DNA of 64,000 nt from NCBI RefSeq assembly GCF_902706095.1, contig NZ_CACSJP010000011.1, forward strand, positions 62,001 through 126,000, written 5' to 3'. Source of the DNA: Rhizobium sp. 18065 (GTDB lineage: Bacteria; Pseudomonadota; Alphaproteobacteria; Rhizobiales; Rhizobiaceae). Position numbers and translations under genes: made by a program. Positions 9,589-18,544 of the stretch are shown piece by piece (the stretch's first letter is position 1; every line of letters begins with the position of its first letter). The notes below the pieces were generated by a model. The model made no database searches, was not told the origin of the DNA, and was given only the letters and a program-made list of their open reading frames with translations.

Positions 9589-9798
9589 TCGAGAATTTCC
9601 AAGGGTTCAGGACCGGCGGATGGCCGTTTGAGGGAGCCTGACGACCTTCAGGCGAGGAAATGAAGTCATCAGACTCTATCGTACTGGTTTCCGATATATG
9701 CGAAATCTCTTGCAAAAGTGCTCTCGCAAATGGTTAGTCAAAACTAAAATCGTATAGTCGAACTGTATACTCAGATCCTTGTCGCATCAGGAGATAAT

Positions 9799-9812
9799 TT
9801 GACAAAAATCAA
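9799..9812. promoter_or_regulatory. FixK/FNR-type box (TTGA-N6-TCAA) without clear target
   Basis: TTGACAAAAATCAA matches the FixK/FNR consensus half-sites TTGA and TCAA with six bases between. On the plus strand a start about 41 bases from the centre would fall near 9847, just before a doubtful 62-codon frame. On the minus strand it would give the GGDEF-EAL gene a leader of about 176 bases. Confidence 0.5.
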
Positions 9813-10257
9813 AAAGAATACGCGGAACAATGCAGAATATTTTCTAAATTAAAACATGGCTATATTTACATTCCTCCACCCCGTGGATAACTACATAACG
9901 ATGTTCATAGGATATTCTGCCAGTCGCTCTCCCGATCTCGCACATGATGTCGCCGAGATGGCCGGCACCGCAAGCTACACGCGGTTCCAGCGCCTCTGCC
10001 TCCAATGGTGGTCAAGGGCAATCCCGACAGCGTGCTTGTGTTGACTTTGCCAGGCTGCAAATCATGGTCGGGTGTCTCGAGAGATAACCATTGCGGTCGG
10101 CGAGAAAGCTTTGGAACGGGAAGGTCCTTGAAACGGTGATCGTCGCTATATGACGCTCCTCTCCGGGCCGTAATTCCGGTGATTGGCGGCGATCTCTGCC
10201 AGCCCGCTCTCCTCTTTGCTGTCGGGGTCCGTCGTTCGTTGCAGCGGTAGAAGGACG

Positions 10258-10271
10258 TTGACCGGCGTCAA
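10258..10271 (+). promoter_or_regulatory. FixK box upstream of the CBS-BON gene
   Basis: TTGACCGGCGTCAA has both half-sites of the FixK/FNR consensus. Its centre (10264.5) predicts a transcription start near 10306, 18 bases before the ATG at 10324. This is the spacing of class II FixK-activated promoters. Confidence 0.7.
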
Positions 10272-10323
10272 GGACAGTTCTGGCGAGCGGACTTACTCTC
10301 GACATAAAAAGAGAGGTCAGACC

Positions 10324-11025
10324 ATGCTAACAGTGCGAACCATTATGAGTTCAGACCCGATTGCAGTCGGGCCAAGTGCAAAAATCTGGGAAGCGGCCAA
10401 CGTTATGTTGGATTGCGGGTTCAGCGGGTTGCCGGTGGTCGATGATCACGAACACGTGGTCGGAGTGATCAGCGAAAGCGATTTCCTGCGGCGCGGTGAA
10501 TTAAGGACGGAAACTGCGCAAGCGTTCTGGCGTACTCTGTTTTCGTCACGCGGTGCTTTGGCCGAGGATTACGCAAAAGCTTTTGGCAAAGAGGTTGGCG
10601 AGGTCATGACCTCGCCGGCGGTAGTCGTAGAGCCAGGAATGACGGTGAAGGCTGCGGCTGCCCTGATGGCCGATAGCGGCATAAAGCGCTTGCCCGTCGT
10701 CGAGAATGACAGGATTGTCGGCATCGTCACGCGCTCCGACATCATGCGCACCTTGATCAAGCAGATGGCTGCAACGGCGATGAACAGGATCGACGCGGAC
10801 ATTAAAGGCGGACTTGAGGCTGAACTCGCCAGACAACGCTGGGGCGACACTATCACCGTGAGTGTCGATGCTACTGTTGTCACGCTGGAAGGCAGAGTAT
10901 TGGATGCACGGGAAAAAAATGCTGCGCGGGTCGCGGCCGAGAATACCATTGGCGTCACAAAGGTTATGGATCGGATTCTCATAGTCGGATTCCCGGAAAT
11001 GCCGGTCTCGCCACCGGGATTTTGA
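10324..11025 (+). CDS. CBS-pair and BON domain protein
   Basis: A 233-residue soluble protein: two CBS motifs (about residues 8-60 and 95-150; 'VVDDHEHVVGVISESDFL' and 'VVENDRIVGIVTRSDI') followed by a BON domain (about 165-225). CBS pairs bind adenine nucleotides and BON domains often bind membranes or other partners, so an energy-state sensor is plausible; no enzyme activity is apparent. The ATG is preceded by GAGAGG, and a FixK box stands at the expected distance, which argues for low-oxygen induction. A paralogue (47377-48015) follows the phosphoketolase gene, tying both to the same physiology. Confidence 0.88.
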   Translation: MLTVRTIMSSDPIAVGPSAKIWEAANVMLDCGFSGLPVVDDHEHVVGVISESDFLRRGELRTETAQAFWRTLFSSRGALAEDYAKAFGKEVGEVMTSPAVVVEPGMTVKAAAALMADSGIKRLPVVENDRIVGIVTRSDIMRTLIKQMAATAMNRIDADIKGGLEAELARQRWGDTITVSVDATVVTLEGRVLDAREKNAARVAAENTIGVTKVMDRILIVGFPEMPVSPPGF

Positions 11026-11331
11026 TCTGATCGGCACCGGGACAGCAGATCGCGAATAGACAACCATAAAAAGATATCTGGGAACCGAGCAAATGCAGTT
11101 GTCGGCTGCTATCGGTCCGAGTCCCGGAGCTACCCACCCCCTGCATGATGGGCGGGCGGCGACCGACCTGAACACGTCGCGATGTGCCTTTTATCCTGCC
11201 ACGCGGCGTTCCGTCTGACGGCTGTCGCTACGACCCCGCACACGCAGAGGCTGATATCAACGGCAATGTTGATCTGCGTCACTGCGGATATCTTCCAAGC
11301 CACTATTCTATGGGAAACAGAGGAGGATGCC
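11026..11331. other. 306-bp intergenic region
   Basis: Apart from the FixK-like site at 11269-11282 nothing recognisable is present. Open frames running through it belong to the upstream extension of the next gene and lack a good start. Confidence 0.4.
11269..11282 (+). promoter_or_regulatory. FixK-like box with one mismatch
   Basis: TTGATCTGCGTCAC differs from TTGA-N6-TCAA at one position. Its centre lies so that a start 41 bases downstream would be near 11317, 15 bases before the ATG of the next gene. Confidence 0.45.
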
Positions 11332-11616
11332 ATGCCGCTGAAACTGAAATCTGGATTCTTGATGTCGTCGGGAGACGAGGGCCGGCTGGTAATGGATTCG
11401 GGCATCGGAGACCAGATCGTGATCATTACGCGCGATGCGCTTGAGGTCGTTGCCGAGCCGGCGCGCGTCGATGAGTTCAGGCTGCAGGAATACATCGAGG
11501 TCTTCAGCCGGATCGCCAGTGCAAAGTTCGATCAGAACGTGCTCAATGCCAGTGGGCACGTCTGCGTGACGTCGGAGGATGTCCGAATCTGGCATGCTGC
11601 CTTCCACCCGATCTGA
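11332..11616 (+). CDS. Small conserved-looking protein of unknown function (possibly DUF1488-like)
   Basis: A 94-residue soluble protein. The ATG at 11332 is chosen because AGGAGG lies just upstream (11320s); the open frame continues further upstream without such support. The middle ('DQIVIITRDALEVV') and the helical second half are faintly like DUF1488 proteins, but I do not recognise it firmly. Its position behind a FixK-like box and next to the CBS-BON gene suggests it belongs to the low-oxygen set. Confidence 0.6.
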   Translation: MPLKLKSGFLMSSGDEGRLVMDSGIGDQIVIITRDALEVVAEPARVDEFRLQEYIEVFSRIASAKFDQNVLNASGHVCVTSEDVRIWHAAFHPI

Positions 11617-11778
11617 GCGGCGTCATTCGCGCGAGATGCAAGGCATGCTGGGCTGGGCCGCTTCGCGGCTCAATCGGACATCGCGCGTGCATTTGTTCCA
11701 TTGCGAGGATCCGAGCCTTGATCTATCATGAGTCGCAAGAGCGGCCTTGGCTTCAAGATGTGGTCGCTTTTCAGCTCA

Positions 11779-13095
11779 CTAAACTGTCTGAACCGAGGGG
11801 AATTCCAGGCGGAAACCGCGCATTGCGCCTTGCGCCAACGTTTCTGGGACGCGCGCGATTTCGGCATAGGCTTGCCAATTCTTGGCAGCGACGATGACAT
11901 CCTCCAAGATGGAGTTGATGCGGCTTTTCTTGAGATCGGCAAATTGTCCGAAGGCGACCAGATCCGCTTTCCCGAAACCGGTCGTCTTGCCGTTGAGTGA
12001 CATCTGGTGCTGGCTCGTCCATTCCCCTTCAGGATTATAGGCATAGGCAACGTCAAAGGCTGGTGAGAGCGACCAGCGCCCGGAGCGATCCATCAGAAAG
12101 GCGATATTCTTCACGTGGTCATCCTGGTTGCGGATCACGATATTGAGAAAGGCTCGTCGGACCTGCTGTTCGAGCGCCGATTGGTCGAAACCTAGCAGCC
12201 TCATGGTTTCTATCGCCTGTTCATAAGAATAGGCGCGCGGGATATTGAAGTCGAAATGACGCATCGCGCCGAGCGACAACATGTGAAGCTTGTCGCCGCG
12301 GCCGGTTCGATCAAATCTTTTGGTCATGAAATGGGCTCGACCGCCTTCCTCATGTAGCCGGCACGGCGCCATTGTCACGCCAGCGTCCTGCGCCAGCAGA
12401 TAGCAGGCATATTCGAGCCGGCCGAAGCCGTTGGGATCTGCCAGTTCCTTGTCGGAATTTCCGGCAACACCGTCAAACTTCATCAGCCAATGTTCAAACC
12501 CCGATCCGGGCATCGTCTGGCCGGAGCGAAATTCTCCCGTTTGCGGATTCCAGGCAAGCACCGCTTTTGCGCGCGCACCGCCAGCGGATGTGCCAATGCG
12601 CAAGATTTCGCGCAGCGCCTCGGCATCGTCCTCTCCAGCCAGGACCCCCGACAACTTCAATCGATCGCTGACGACCGCCGAAGCGAGATCGACCATTGCG
12701 GCGATGTCGAGTTGGGCGCCAGCCGGACCAAGACCTGCGGCGGATGGTTCAAATTCCAACGCCCCCATGCCGCGGCTTCCAGTGTAGCAGAGCCTTTCGA
12801 CCGGGTTCATACTGTCGGCGGGCCGCCCCTGCTGCGCCAGCCAGCGGTTGATCAGCAAGTTGCCGAACTTGTCAGGCAGACTGTCGGACAACAGGCCTGG
12901 CAAGCCCTTGAAAGTTCGCCAGGCAAGCTCGGGAAAGTCGAAAACACCTGACCTTAACGGCATCGCAAGTGGAGCAACCTCGATACCGGATCGGAGGAAG
13001 TTGCGCGCATATTCGAACACGCCGAGACTGCGTGTTTCGTCCCAGACGACGGCACCGATGTTGCTGCCCCATAATTTGACTTGAGCACGTTTCAT
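11779..13095 (-). CDS. hipA: HipA-family toxin kinase
   Basis: A 438-residue serine/threonine kinase of the HipA type; the E. coli protein phosphorylates glutamyl-tRNA synthetase and causes dormancy. The N-terminal subdomain ('VGAVVWDE'-like start and 'GSRGMGALEFEP') is present, the ATP-loop region is 'GGARAKAVL' and the lysine strand 'HWLMKFDG'. The catalytic loop 'NQDDHVKNIAFLMD' and the metal-binding 'LSPAFDVAYAY' are intact, so it should be active. Its ATG overlaps the stop of the antitoxin gene by four bases (ATGA), the usual hipBA order. Substrate in this organism is unknown. Confidence 0.93.
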   Translation of the reverse strand: MKRAQVKLWGSNIGAVVWDETRSLGVFEYARNFLRSGIEVAPLAMPLRSGVFDFPELAWRTFKGLPGLLSDSLPDKFGNLLINRWLAQQGRPADSMNPVERLCYTGSRGMGALEFEPSAAGLGPAGAQLDIAAMVDLASAVVSDRLKLSGVLAGEDDAEALREILRIGTSAGGARAKAVLAWNPQTGEFRSGQTMPGSGFEHWLMKFDGVAGNSDKELADPNGFGRLEYACYLLAQDAGVTMAPCRLHEEGGRAHFMTKRFDRTGRGDKLHMLSLGAMRHFDFNIPRAYSYEQAIETMRLLGFDQSALEQQVRRAFLNIVIRNQDDHVKNIAFLMDRSGRWSLSPAFDVAYAYNPEGEWTSQHQMSLNGKTTGFGKADLVAFGQFADLKKSRINSILEDVIVAAKNWQAYAEIARVPETLAQGAMRGFRLEFPSVQTV

Positions 13096-13466
13096 CGTTC
13101 CTGGCCTCGGAAGGTGTCGTCACCCCAGGACCAAGGCTCGTCAGCCTCCCCTTCCTCTTCCGTACTGCGCACTCTCTGGCGCGGTTTTCCCTCCGCCGAT
13201 CTCGCGTCAAGCGGACTCAAGCTTGCATCGGGAACGACATTGAAGATGCGCTCCTCCAGACCGTAGGCGCGCAGAACGCGCACCAAGGTATCGAGCGTCG
13301 CACCTTTGCCGCTTTCGAGCTTGCTTACGGTCATGCGCGAGAGGCCCGCAAGCTTTGCGACATCTTCCTGCTTCAGGTTGCGGGAGATCCGGTACTGCTC
13401 CAGCCGCATCCCCAAAGTATCCAGAACGACCTTAAGCGGCTTGCTTTGGACATGGTCACTATGCAT
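13092..13466 (-). CDS. hipB: HipB-like XRE antitoxin
   Basis: A 124-residue antitoxin and autorepressor. The XRE domain occupies about residues 18-75 ('LKQEDVAKLAGLSRMTVSKLESG'), followed by a polar, acidic C-terminal tail likely to contact or neutralise HipA. The ATG at 13466 is preferred because AAGGAT precedes it by about ten bases; a frame-extending ATG at 13499 lacks a ribosome-binding site and would place the first operator repeat inside the coding region. The gene is translationally coupled to hipA, and four phased repeats in the upstream region are its likely binding sites. Confidence 0.88.
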   Translation of the reverse strand: MHSDHVQSKPLKVVLDTLGMRLEQYRISRNLKQEDVAKLAGLSRMTVSKLESGKGATLDTLVRVLRAYGLEERIFNVVPDASLSPLDARSAEGKPRQRVRSTEEEGEADEPWSWGDDTFRGQER

Positions 13467-13474
13467 ATAAATAT

Positions 13475-13602
13475 TATCCTTAAGCCCTCTGTGCGCCATA
13501 AGGATCGCATTTCATATCTTAAAGTCCAGATATTTATTATGATTACAATTATTATCTTTAAATCGCATTTGCGCCATAATGATCAAATCAACGATCTTAA
13601 AA
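13475..13602. promoter_or_regulatory. Probable HipB operator array: four phased repeats
   Basis: Four copies of a TATC(C)TTAA-type motif start at 13475, 13515, 13553 and 13593, 38-40 bases apart, close to four helical turns. The first is part of an inverted repeat ATCCTTA (13476-13482) / TAAGGAT (13499-13505). The block 13493-13524 is repeated at 13571-13602 with 23 of 32 bases the same. E. coli HipB also uses four operators of the TATCC-N8-GGATA type, which supports an autoregulatory role. Confidence 0.65.
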
Positions 13603-13724
13603 ATGCGAAATTGCGGCGCAACGGTTTAGAAACCTTTCGGTCCTAAAATTGGGGCAGGACGCCGCCTTGTCGAGCGATTCAGCGGAAATGGAAAAGGGAT
13701 GACGATAAAAAGCTGCGCAGTTCC

Positions 13725-14921
13725 ATGACCGGAGCGACGTTTCTGCTCATGGTGAACTTTTCGATTGGCGTTGCGTTTGCAATTGCATTTCAGTCGATGA
13801 GCGGTCGTTCCTCGAAAGACCTGGCCCATTGGTGCTCCGCAGGCTTCCTGTGCGCATCGGTGACCGTAACGGTGGAGGGATTCGCATGGCTCATTCCCTG
13901 GGACCGGGCCACGACGTTCCTGTCATTTGCATTCTTCCAGTCAGCCTTGACCACGATTACCATCGGCACGGTTCGTCACTACCAACAGCGCGCCCGTGCC
14001 GAAATGCTCGTCCTGCCGCTCATCCTGTTTGTCGCGCTGCAGCCCCTTGTTCTTTATGACCTGCCTCGCGACTCCCTCCTGCACGCTATCGGTTATCAGG
14101 CACCTTCGGTCATCATGACCGCATTGGCAGCAGCAGCGATATGGTCGAGACGACGTCGTCGGACCGCCGACCTCTTGCTCGCAACGATCCTTGGGCTGTC
14201 GAGCACGCAATTTGCGATGAAAGCCGCCTTGGCCTACCAGATCAGCACGGGCGCGGGCGTGCGCTCCTATATCGTCAGCACCTATGCCTACTACTCCCAG
14301 ACGGCAGGCGCCATCCTGTCGCTCCTGCTGGGACTGACGATATTCGGGGTCATCGTGACGGAATTGATGGCAGACGCTTGCATCGACGCGCAGCAGGATT
14401 CGCTGTCGGACACCCTCAATCGCAAGGGCTTTCTGAGCCAGGGACGTACAATACTCGCTTGCGCACTGCCTGGCATCCCGCAGTGTGTGATCATGGCGGA
14501 TCTGGATCACTTCAAGTCGATCAACGATCGTTTTGGGCATGCTGCCGGCGATGAAGTGATCGCGACCTTCGGATCGTTGTCGAGACAGTTATGCGGGGAA
14601 AAGGGCATTTGCGGCCGTATCGGCGGCGAAGAATTTGCCATGCTGTTGAGCCCTTGCGACGAACTCCAGGCGATATTGCTGGTCAAGACGCTACGCTCGG
14701 CCCTCACCCAACAAAGCTATCGTCTCGTCCCGGAAGCAACATCGATCAGCGCCAGCTTCGGAATCGCTCAGACAGGGCATAGCGAAACGCTCGAGGACAC
14801 GATGCGACGCGCGGACCTTGCGCTTTACGAGGCCAAGATGAACGGGCGCGACTGTTACAAACTTGCTCCGGCGGCTGGAGCGGGAAAAGACGACCAAACC
14901 GCCATCGCAAACATCGCCTAG
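13725..14921 (+). CDS. Membrane diguanylate cyclase (GGDEF)
   Basis: A 398-residue c-di-GMP synthase. About six to seven hydrophobic helices span residues 1-215, with no recognisable extracellular domain; the GGDEF domain covers about 225-390 with 'MADLDHFKSINDRFGHAAGD' and 'GRIGGEEFAML' (GGEEF, near residue 300). The position where RxxD would give product inhibition reads GEKG, so the I-site is absent. The coding end overlaps the convergent LysR gene by four bases. A CCTAAA-containing palindromic motif lies about 75 bases upstream of the start (13641-13654). Confidence 0.9.
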   Translation: MTGATFLLMVNFSIGVAFAIAFQSMSGRSSKDLAHWCSAGFLCASVTVTVEGFAWLIPWDRATTFLSFAFFQSALTTITIGTVRHYQQRARAEMLVLPLILFVALQPLVLYDLPRDSLLHAIGYQAPSVIMTALAAAAIWSRRRRRTADLLLATILGLSSTQFAMKAALAYQISTGAGVRSYIVSTYAYYSQTAGAILSLLLGLTIFGVIVTELMADACIDAQQDSLSDTLNRKGFLSQGRTILACALPGIPQCVIMADLDHFKSINDRFGHAAGDEVIATFGSLSRQLCGEKGICGRIGGEEFAMLLSPCDELQAILLVKTLRSALTQQSYRLVPEATSISASFGIAQTGHSETLEDTMRRADLALYEAKMNGRDCYKLAPAAGAGKDDQTAIANIA

Positions 14922-15886
14922 GCGTCTGACGACATTTTGCCCTGTTCGAAGAGGCGAGCCACGGAATCCACCGCTGTTTCCTGGGCAAGCTCGAATATCA
15001 TTCCACGAAACCAGATCAGTGCCGGATCCGCTTCGGTTCGCCTGTGCCATGCCAGGCAATAGGAAAAGCGCGGCACCGCCAAAGGCAGTTCGAAACCCAC
15101 CAGCCCGCGATCACGGGCGTTGCTGACAAGCCTTGAGGGCAGCGAGCTGATCAGGTCGCTGGCAAGCAAAGAGGCGATGTTGGCCGAGAAGCTGTGGGTC
15201 GATACCGTCACATTGCGTGTCCGCCCGATTTCTTCGAGCGCCACGTCGATCTGACTGCGGCCCGGTTCTTTCATCGAAACGACGATATGCGGATAAGCAA
15301 GGTAATCGTCCAATGTGACCTGACCCCGCCGCGCCTTATCCGCCAAGGGATGCGTTTCTCCAACGACGCCGATCAGTTGCTCGCGAAACAGCGACCGCGT
15401 CTGCCAAGGAGCCGGCGGCACGGCACTTCCCCAGAAGCTACAATCGACCGCACCGGTCTCCATCTCGCCCAAAGTCGTGCCGCCAAAGGGCATCACCTCG
15501 AGAATCGCCTTTGGCGCGCGGTTGCGGAGCATGGGAATGATACGCGGAATAAGGGTAGCGATGGAATATTCGCTCGCGGCCAACCGAAATGTCCTGGGAT
15601 CCTCGAGCGGATTGTAGCTGCCGTCGGCAAAGATCGTATCGGCAGCCCGAAGGATATCTCTAACCGGTTCCATCATTGCAACCGCTCTCGGCGTCGGCAG
15701 CAAACCGTTCCGACCGCGCAAAAAAAGCGGATCTCCGATACGGTCTCTCAGGCGGTTCAAAGCGTGGCTGACAGCGGGCTGGCTAAGCGCCAGGCGTTCC
15801 GCTGCGCGGGTGATCGACCGCGTTTCGGCAACGGCTTCGAAAACAGCCAGCAGACCCAATTCATTCCTATTATTCATTTTCTGCAT
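14918..15886 (-). CDS. LysR-family transcriptional regulator
   Basis: A 322-residue LysR-type regulator: winged HTH at residues about 10-70 ('RSITRAAERLALSQPAVSHALNRLRDRIGDPLF'; cut here to its sense, LSQPAVSHAL being the recognition helix) and an effector-binding domain of periplasmic-binding-protein type in the rest. The phrase 'FLRGRNGLLPTPRA' is typical of the NodD/SyrM-like branch, though no nod gene is nearby. It is divergent from the small gene starting at 15969, with an 82-base gap, the usual setting for a LysR regulator controlling its neighbour; the inducer is unknown. Confidence 0.9.
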   Translation of the reverse strand: MQKMNNRNELGLLAVFEAVAETRSITRAAERLALSQPAVSHALNRLRDRIGDPLFLRGRNGLLPTPRAVAMMEPVRDILRAADTIFADGSYNPLEDPRTFRLAASEYSIATLIPRIIPMLRNRAPKAILEVMPFGGTTLGEMETGAVDCSFWGSAVPPAPWQTRSLFREQLIGVVGETHPLADKARRGQVTLDDYLAYPHIVVSMKEPGRSQIDVALEEIGRTRNVTVSTHSFSANIASLLASDLISSLPSRLVSNARDRGLVGFELPLAVPRFSYCLAWHRRTEADPALIWFRGMIFELAQETAVDSVARLFEQGKMSSDA

Positions 15887-15968
15887 AGGCCCTCGAAAAT
15901 CATTTCATTTCATCGAGTACATCGAATCGGCAAGATCACCGAAGGGGCATATTCGGGACCATAGCAGG

Positions 15969-16271
15969 ATGAAACGACACGAAATACCGGAGTTTGTTGC
16001 GGCGATCATTGCGGCAGGTAGTAATATTTGTGCAATCGGTTCGGCGCATTACTGCCTGGGGGACGACGAAGACGTTTCCGATGAAGTCAGGCGAAACGTC
16101 AACGAGGTTATCGAACGCTTTGGCGATCGTAGCCATTTGCTCCTGGACATCGCCCAATATCTGCAATTGCGCGGACGCTGCATCGATGTTCCTGACCCTG
16201 ATTGCTCGATGCTTTTCGCGGGCACGCCCATGTCCAGCAATCATCCCGAACTCATGGCCACAGGCGAATAG
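15969..16271 (+). CDS. Small protein of an unnamed family with conserved cysteines (copy A)
   Basis: A 100-residue soluble protein that I do not recognise as a named family. It is clearly related to the product of 26512-26772: both share the pattern ICA(I/V)G-x2-3-YC, then FG-x-R-x-HLL-x-D and RG-x-CI(D/E), with the cysteines in the same places. The ATG follows AGGA closely. It stands divergent from the LysR gene, which may control it. The conserved cysteines could serve redox sensing or metal binding; this is inference only. Confidence 0.65.
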   Translation: MKRHEIPEFVAAIIAAGSNICAIGSAHYCLGDDEDVSDEVRRNVNEVIERFGDRSHLLLDIAQYLQLRGRCIDVPDPDCSMLFAGTPMSSNHPELMATGE

Positions 16272-16318
16272 TCCGAAGATTTTCGCCTGTTTTCCACTCT
16301 CAACCCTTAGTCTTGCAG

Positions 16319-18193
16319 CTACGCCGCGCGTGCGACATCGTGTCCCGCCCTGCCGCGGTTGCTTCCGGCCAGGTCCGCGTCCGACCCCGGTTCACGGCGG
16401 GCGGCGCGGCGGTTGAGCTTGAAGCGACCGACAAGCGCAGCAAGAAGATTAGCGCCTTCCGACAATGTGAAGCTTATAGCTGTCGTTTCCTGAACCATCG
16501 AAGCATTCTGCTGTGTCATCTGGTCAATATCATTTACGGCAGCACTGATCTGCTGCAATCCGACCGACTGCTCAGCAGCAGCGGTGGCGATCGCATCGAC
16601 ATTGCTGTCGATCGCAGCCACGAAGCCTTCGATCTGATCCAGCGATGCCCCCGTCTCGCCAACGAGCCGAACTCCGGCCGACACCGCGACCACTGAGTTC
16701 GATATCAGCGACTTGATCTCCTTGGCAGCACGGGCCGACCGTTGCGCAAGTTCGCGAACCTCCTGGGCGACGACGGCAAACCCCTTGCCGGCTTCGCCAG
16801 CGCGGGCGGCCTCGACGCCTGCGTTCAGCGCCAGCAGGTTGGTCTGGAAGGCGATCTCGTCGATGGCGCCGATGATTTGATTGATTTCCTCCGACGCTGT
16901 CTCGATGCGACGCATGGCATCGACTGTTTCACGCACGACGTCTCCCGATGCGACCGCACATTTCTTCGCGTCGATTACCAGGCGCCGCGTTTCCTGGGTG
17001 CGCTCCGACGACGCCTTGACCGTCGCCGTCACCTGCTCGAGGGCAGCAGATGTCTGCTCAAGCGCGGCCGCCTGCTGTTCCGTGCGCTTCGCCAGATTGT
17101 CCGCTGCGGTATGCATCTCCTGGCCATTCGCCTGAAGTGCACCGGTTTGCGCCAGCACCTGCTCCAGAGTCGCTTGGAAAGTCGCAATGGAGTTGTTGAA
17201 ATCCAGCCGCAAGCGTTCGAAATCGCCTGGGAAGGGCTCATCCAGCGTCAGGCGAATGTTGCATTCAGCAAGCCTGGCAAGGCCCGCCCCCAGTTCCGAG
17301 ACGACGAGATCGAGATTGCCGGCATGAATTGCCTGGAGGCGCTCGGCCTCGGCTCGTTCCTGGTCCAGAAGAGCGCGTTGCGCATCCGTTTCTGCGAGCC
17401 GCAATTGCACCCTGTCATTGACGGAGTCGCGCAGCGCACCGAGTGTTCTCGCCATCTGCCCGACCTCGTCTCGCCGGTCGACGTCGGGGATTTTACCGGC
17501 AAAATCTTCGGCGGCGATACGGTTCATCGCTTCGCGAAGCCGCGCCAGCGGGCGAATTACCGAGCGAATGATCGTAAATGCACCGGCCAGCATCACGATC
17601 GCCCCGACAATCGCGATTATCATGGCGCTGCGTGCCGTCTGCCAGAATTTTGCATCGAGATCATCGAGGTAGACGCCGTTTCCAACCACCCAGCCCCAAG
17701 GTTCGAACAAGGCGACATGCGAGAGCTTGCGAACCGGTTCCTTCACGCCCGGTTTCGGCCAGATATAGTCGACGAATCCGGAACGCTTCGCCTGGGCGGT
17801 CTTCACGAACTCGACAAAGAGTGCCTTGCCATTCGGATCCTTCATGTCTGTGACGTCCTGGCCGTTGAGCTCCGGCTTGATCGGATGCATGAGGACGACC
17901 TGCTTGAGATCGTTGACCCACAGATACCCACTTTCGCCATATCTGATCTTTCCGAGTTCATCGAGAGCGCTGCGCTGAGCCTCTGCGCGCGATAATGCGC
18001 CGGAAGTCTCCAGGGAATATTTTTGTTCAATGAGCGACAGCGCGACTTCATCGACGGTCAGCAAAAGAGACCTCCGCTCATCTTCCAGGCCGGACGCCGT
18101 GTCGCGCAACGTGAAGATCATCACACCCGCGACCAGGAGGAGCGACAAACCTATAAGCAGATAAAGGCGGGTAGCGATACCGAAAAGCGACAT
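16319..18193 (-). CDS. Methyl-accepting chemotaxis protein with Cache sensor
   Basis: A 624-residue chemoreceptor. An N-terminal membrane helix (about 8-28) is followed by a periplasmic single Cache domain (about 35-185; 'GKIRYGESGYLWVND', 'WPKPG', 'PWGWVVGNGVY'), a second membrane helix (about 190-212), a HAMP domain, and a long cytoplasmic signalling coiled coil with the conserved tip 'RAGEAGKGFAVVAQEVRELA'. Such sCache_2 domains often bind small organic acids. It lacks the C-terminal xWxxF docking pentapeptide for CheR. No che genes are in the window, so it must work with a chemotaxis system elsewhere. Confidence 0.93.
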   Translation of the reverse strand: MSLFGIATRLYLLIGLSLLLVAGVMIFTLRDTASGLEDERRSLLLTVDEVALSLIEQKYSLETSGALSRAEAQRSALDELGKIRYGESGYLWVNDLKQVVLMHPIKPELNGQDVTDMKDPNGKALFVEFVKTAQAKRSGFVDYIWPKPGVKEPVRKLSHVALFEPWGWVVGNGVYLDDLDAKFWQTARSAMIIAIVGAIVMLAGAFTIIRSVIRPLARLREAMNRIAAEDFAGKIPDVDRRDEVGQMARTLGALRDSVNDRVQLRLAETDAQRALLDQERAEAERLQAIHAGNLDLVVSELGAGLARLAECNIRLTLDEPFPGDFERLRLDFNNSIATFQATLEQVLAQTGALQANGQEMHTAADNLAKRTEQQAAALEQTSAALEQVTATVKASSERTQETRRLVIDAKKCAVASGDVVRETVDAMRRIETASEEINQIIGAIDEIAFQTNLLALNAGVEAARAGEAGKGFAVVAQEVRELAQRSARAAKEIKSLISNSVVAVSAGVRLVGETGASLDQIEGFVAAIDSNVDAIATAAAEQSVGLQQISAAVNDIDQMTQQNASMVQETTAISFTLSEGANLLAALVGRFKLNRRAARREPGSDADLAGSNRGRAGHDVARAA

Positions 18194-18544
18194 TCAAAGC
18201 TCCAAGGCCATGCGGAAATAAAGCGGAACGAAACGACAAAGCGACGCGGCGCGGCGACCCGACCAGCGCGTTGAAGTTCAACGTGGGGATGACCGAAAAG
18301 CCAGATATCGGCCTGGAAGTCATGTTCCGAAAAATAGGATAGAAAGATTAAAAACTGATAAATACACCGGCTAGCCCCGACCAAAATGGTCTATATTTCA
18401 GGCAGATGCCGAAACAAAGCGCATTCTCTGGAAGTTCGGCGTTTGGAAAGCCGTTGGTCCCAAGCCGCACAAGCGTGAGCGCTCGGGGGAAGAGGCAAGA
18501 GCCTAATTCCCTTCTATAGGCATCCAAGGAAAAATGATCAGTGG
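18194..18544. other. 351-bp intergenic region
   Basis: The region between a chemoreceptor gene and the next minus-strand gene shows no coding features. It presumably holds the promoter of the Cache chemoreceptor (reading leftward). No box resembling FixK or the CCTAA palindrome was seen. Confidence 0.4.

Larger units (their letters stand above)
9589..10323. other. Long intergenic region with two FixK-type boxes
   Basis: No convincing gene is seen. A 62-codon frame at 9856-10044 has no recognisable features. The part 9720-9860 is AT-rich and holds one FixK-type box without a clear target; a second box at 10258 serves the CBS-BON gene. The distance between the boxes leaves room for a small RNA or a long leader. 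Confidence 0.45.

Noticed and set aside
9856..10044. 62-codon frame behind the FixK-type box at 9799
   Set aside because: The sequence has no coherent hydrophobic or domain pattern and no Shine-Dalgarno, so I did not call a gene.
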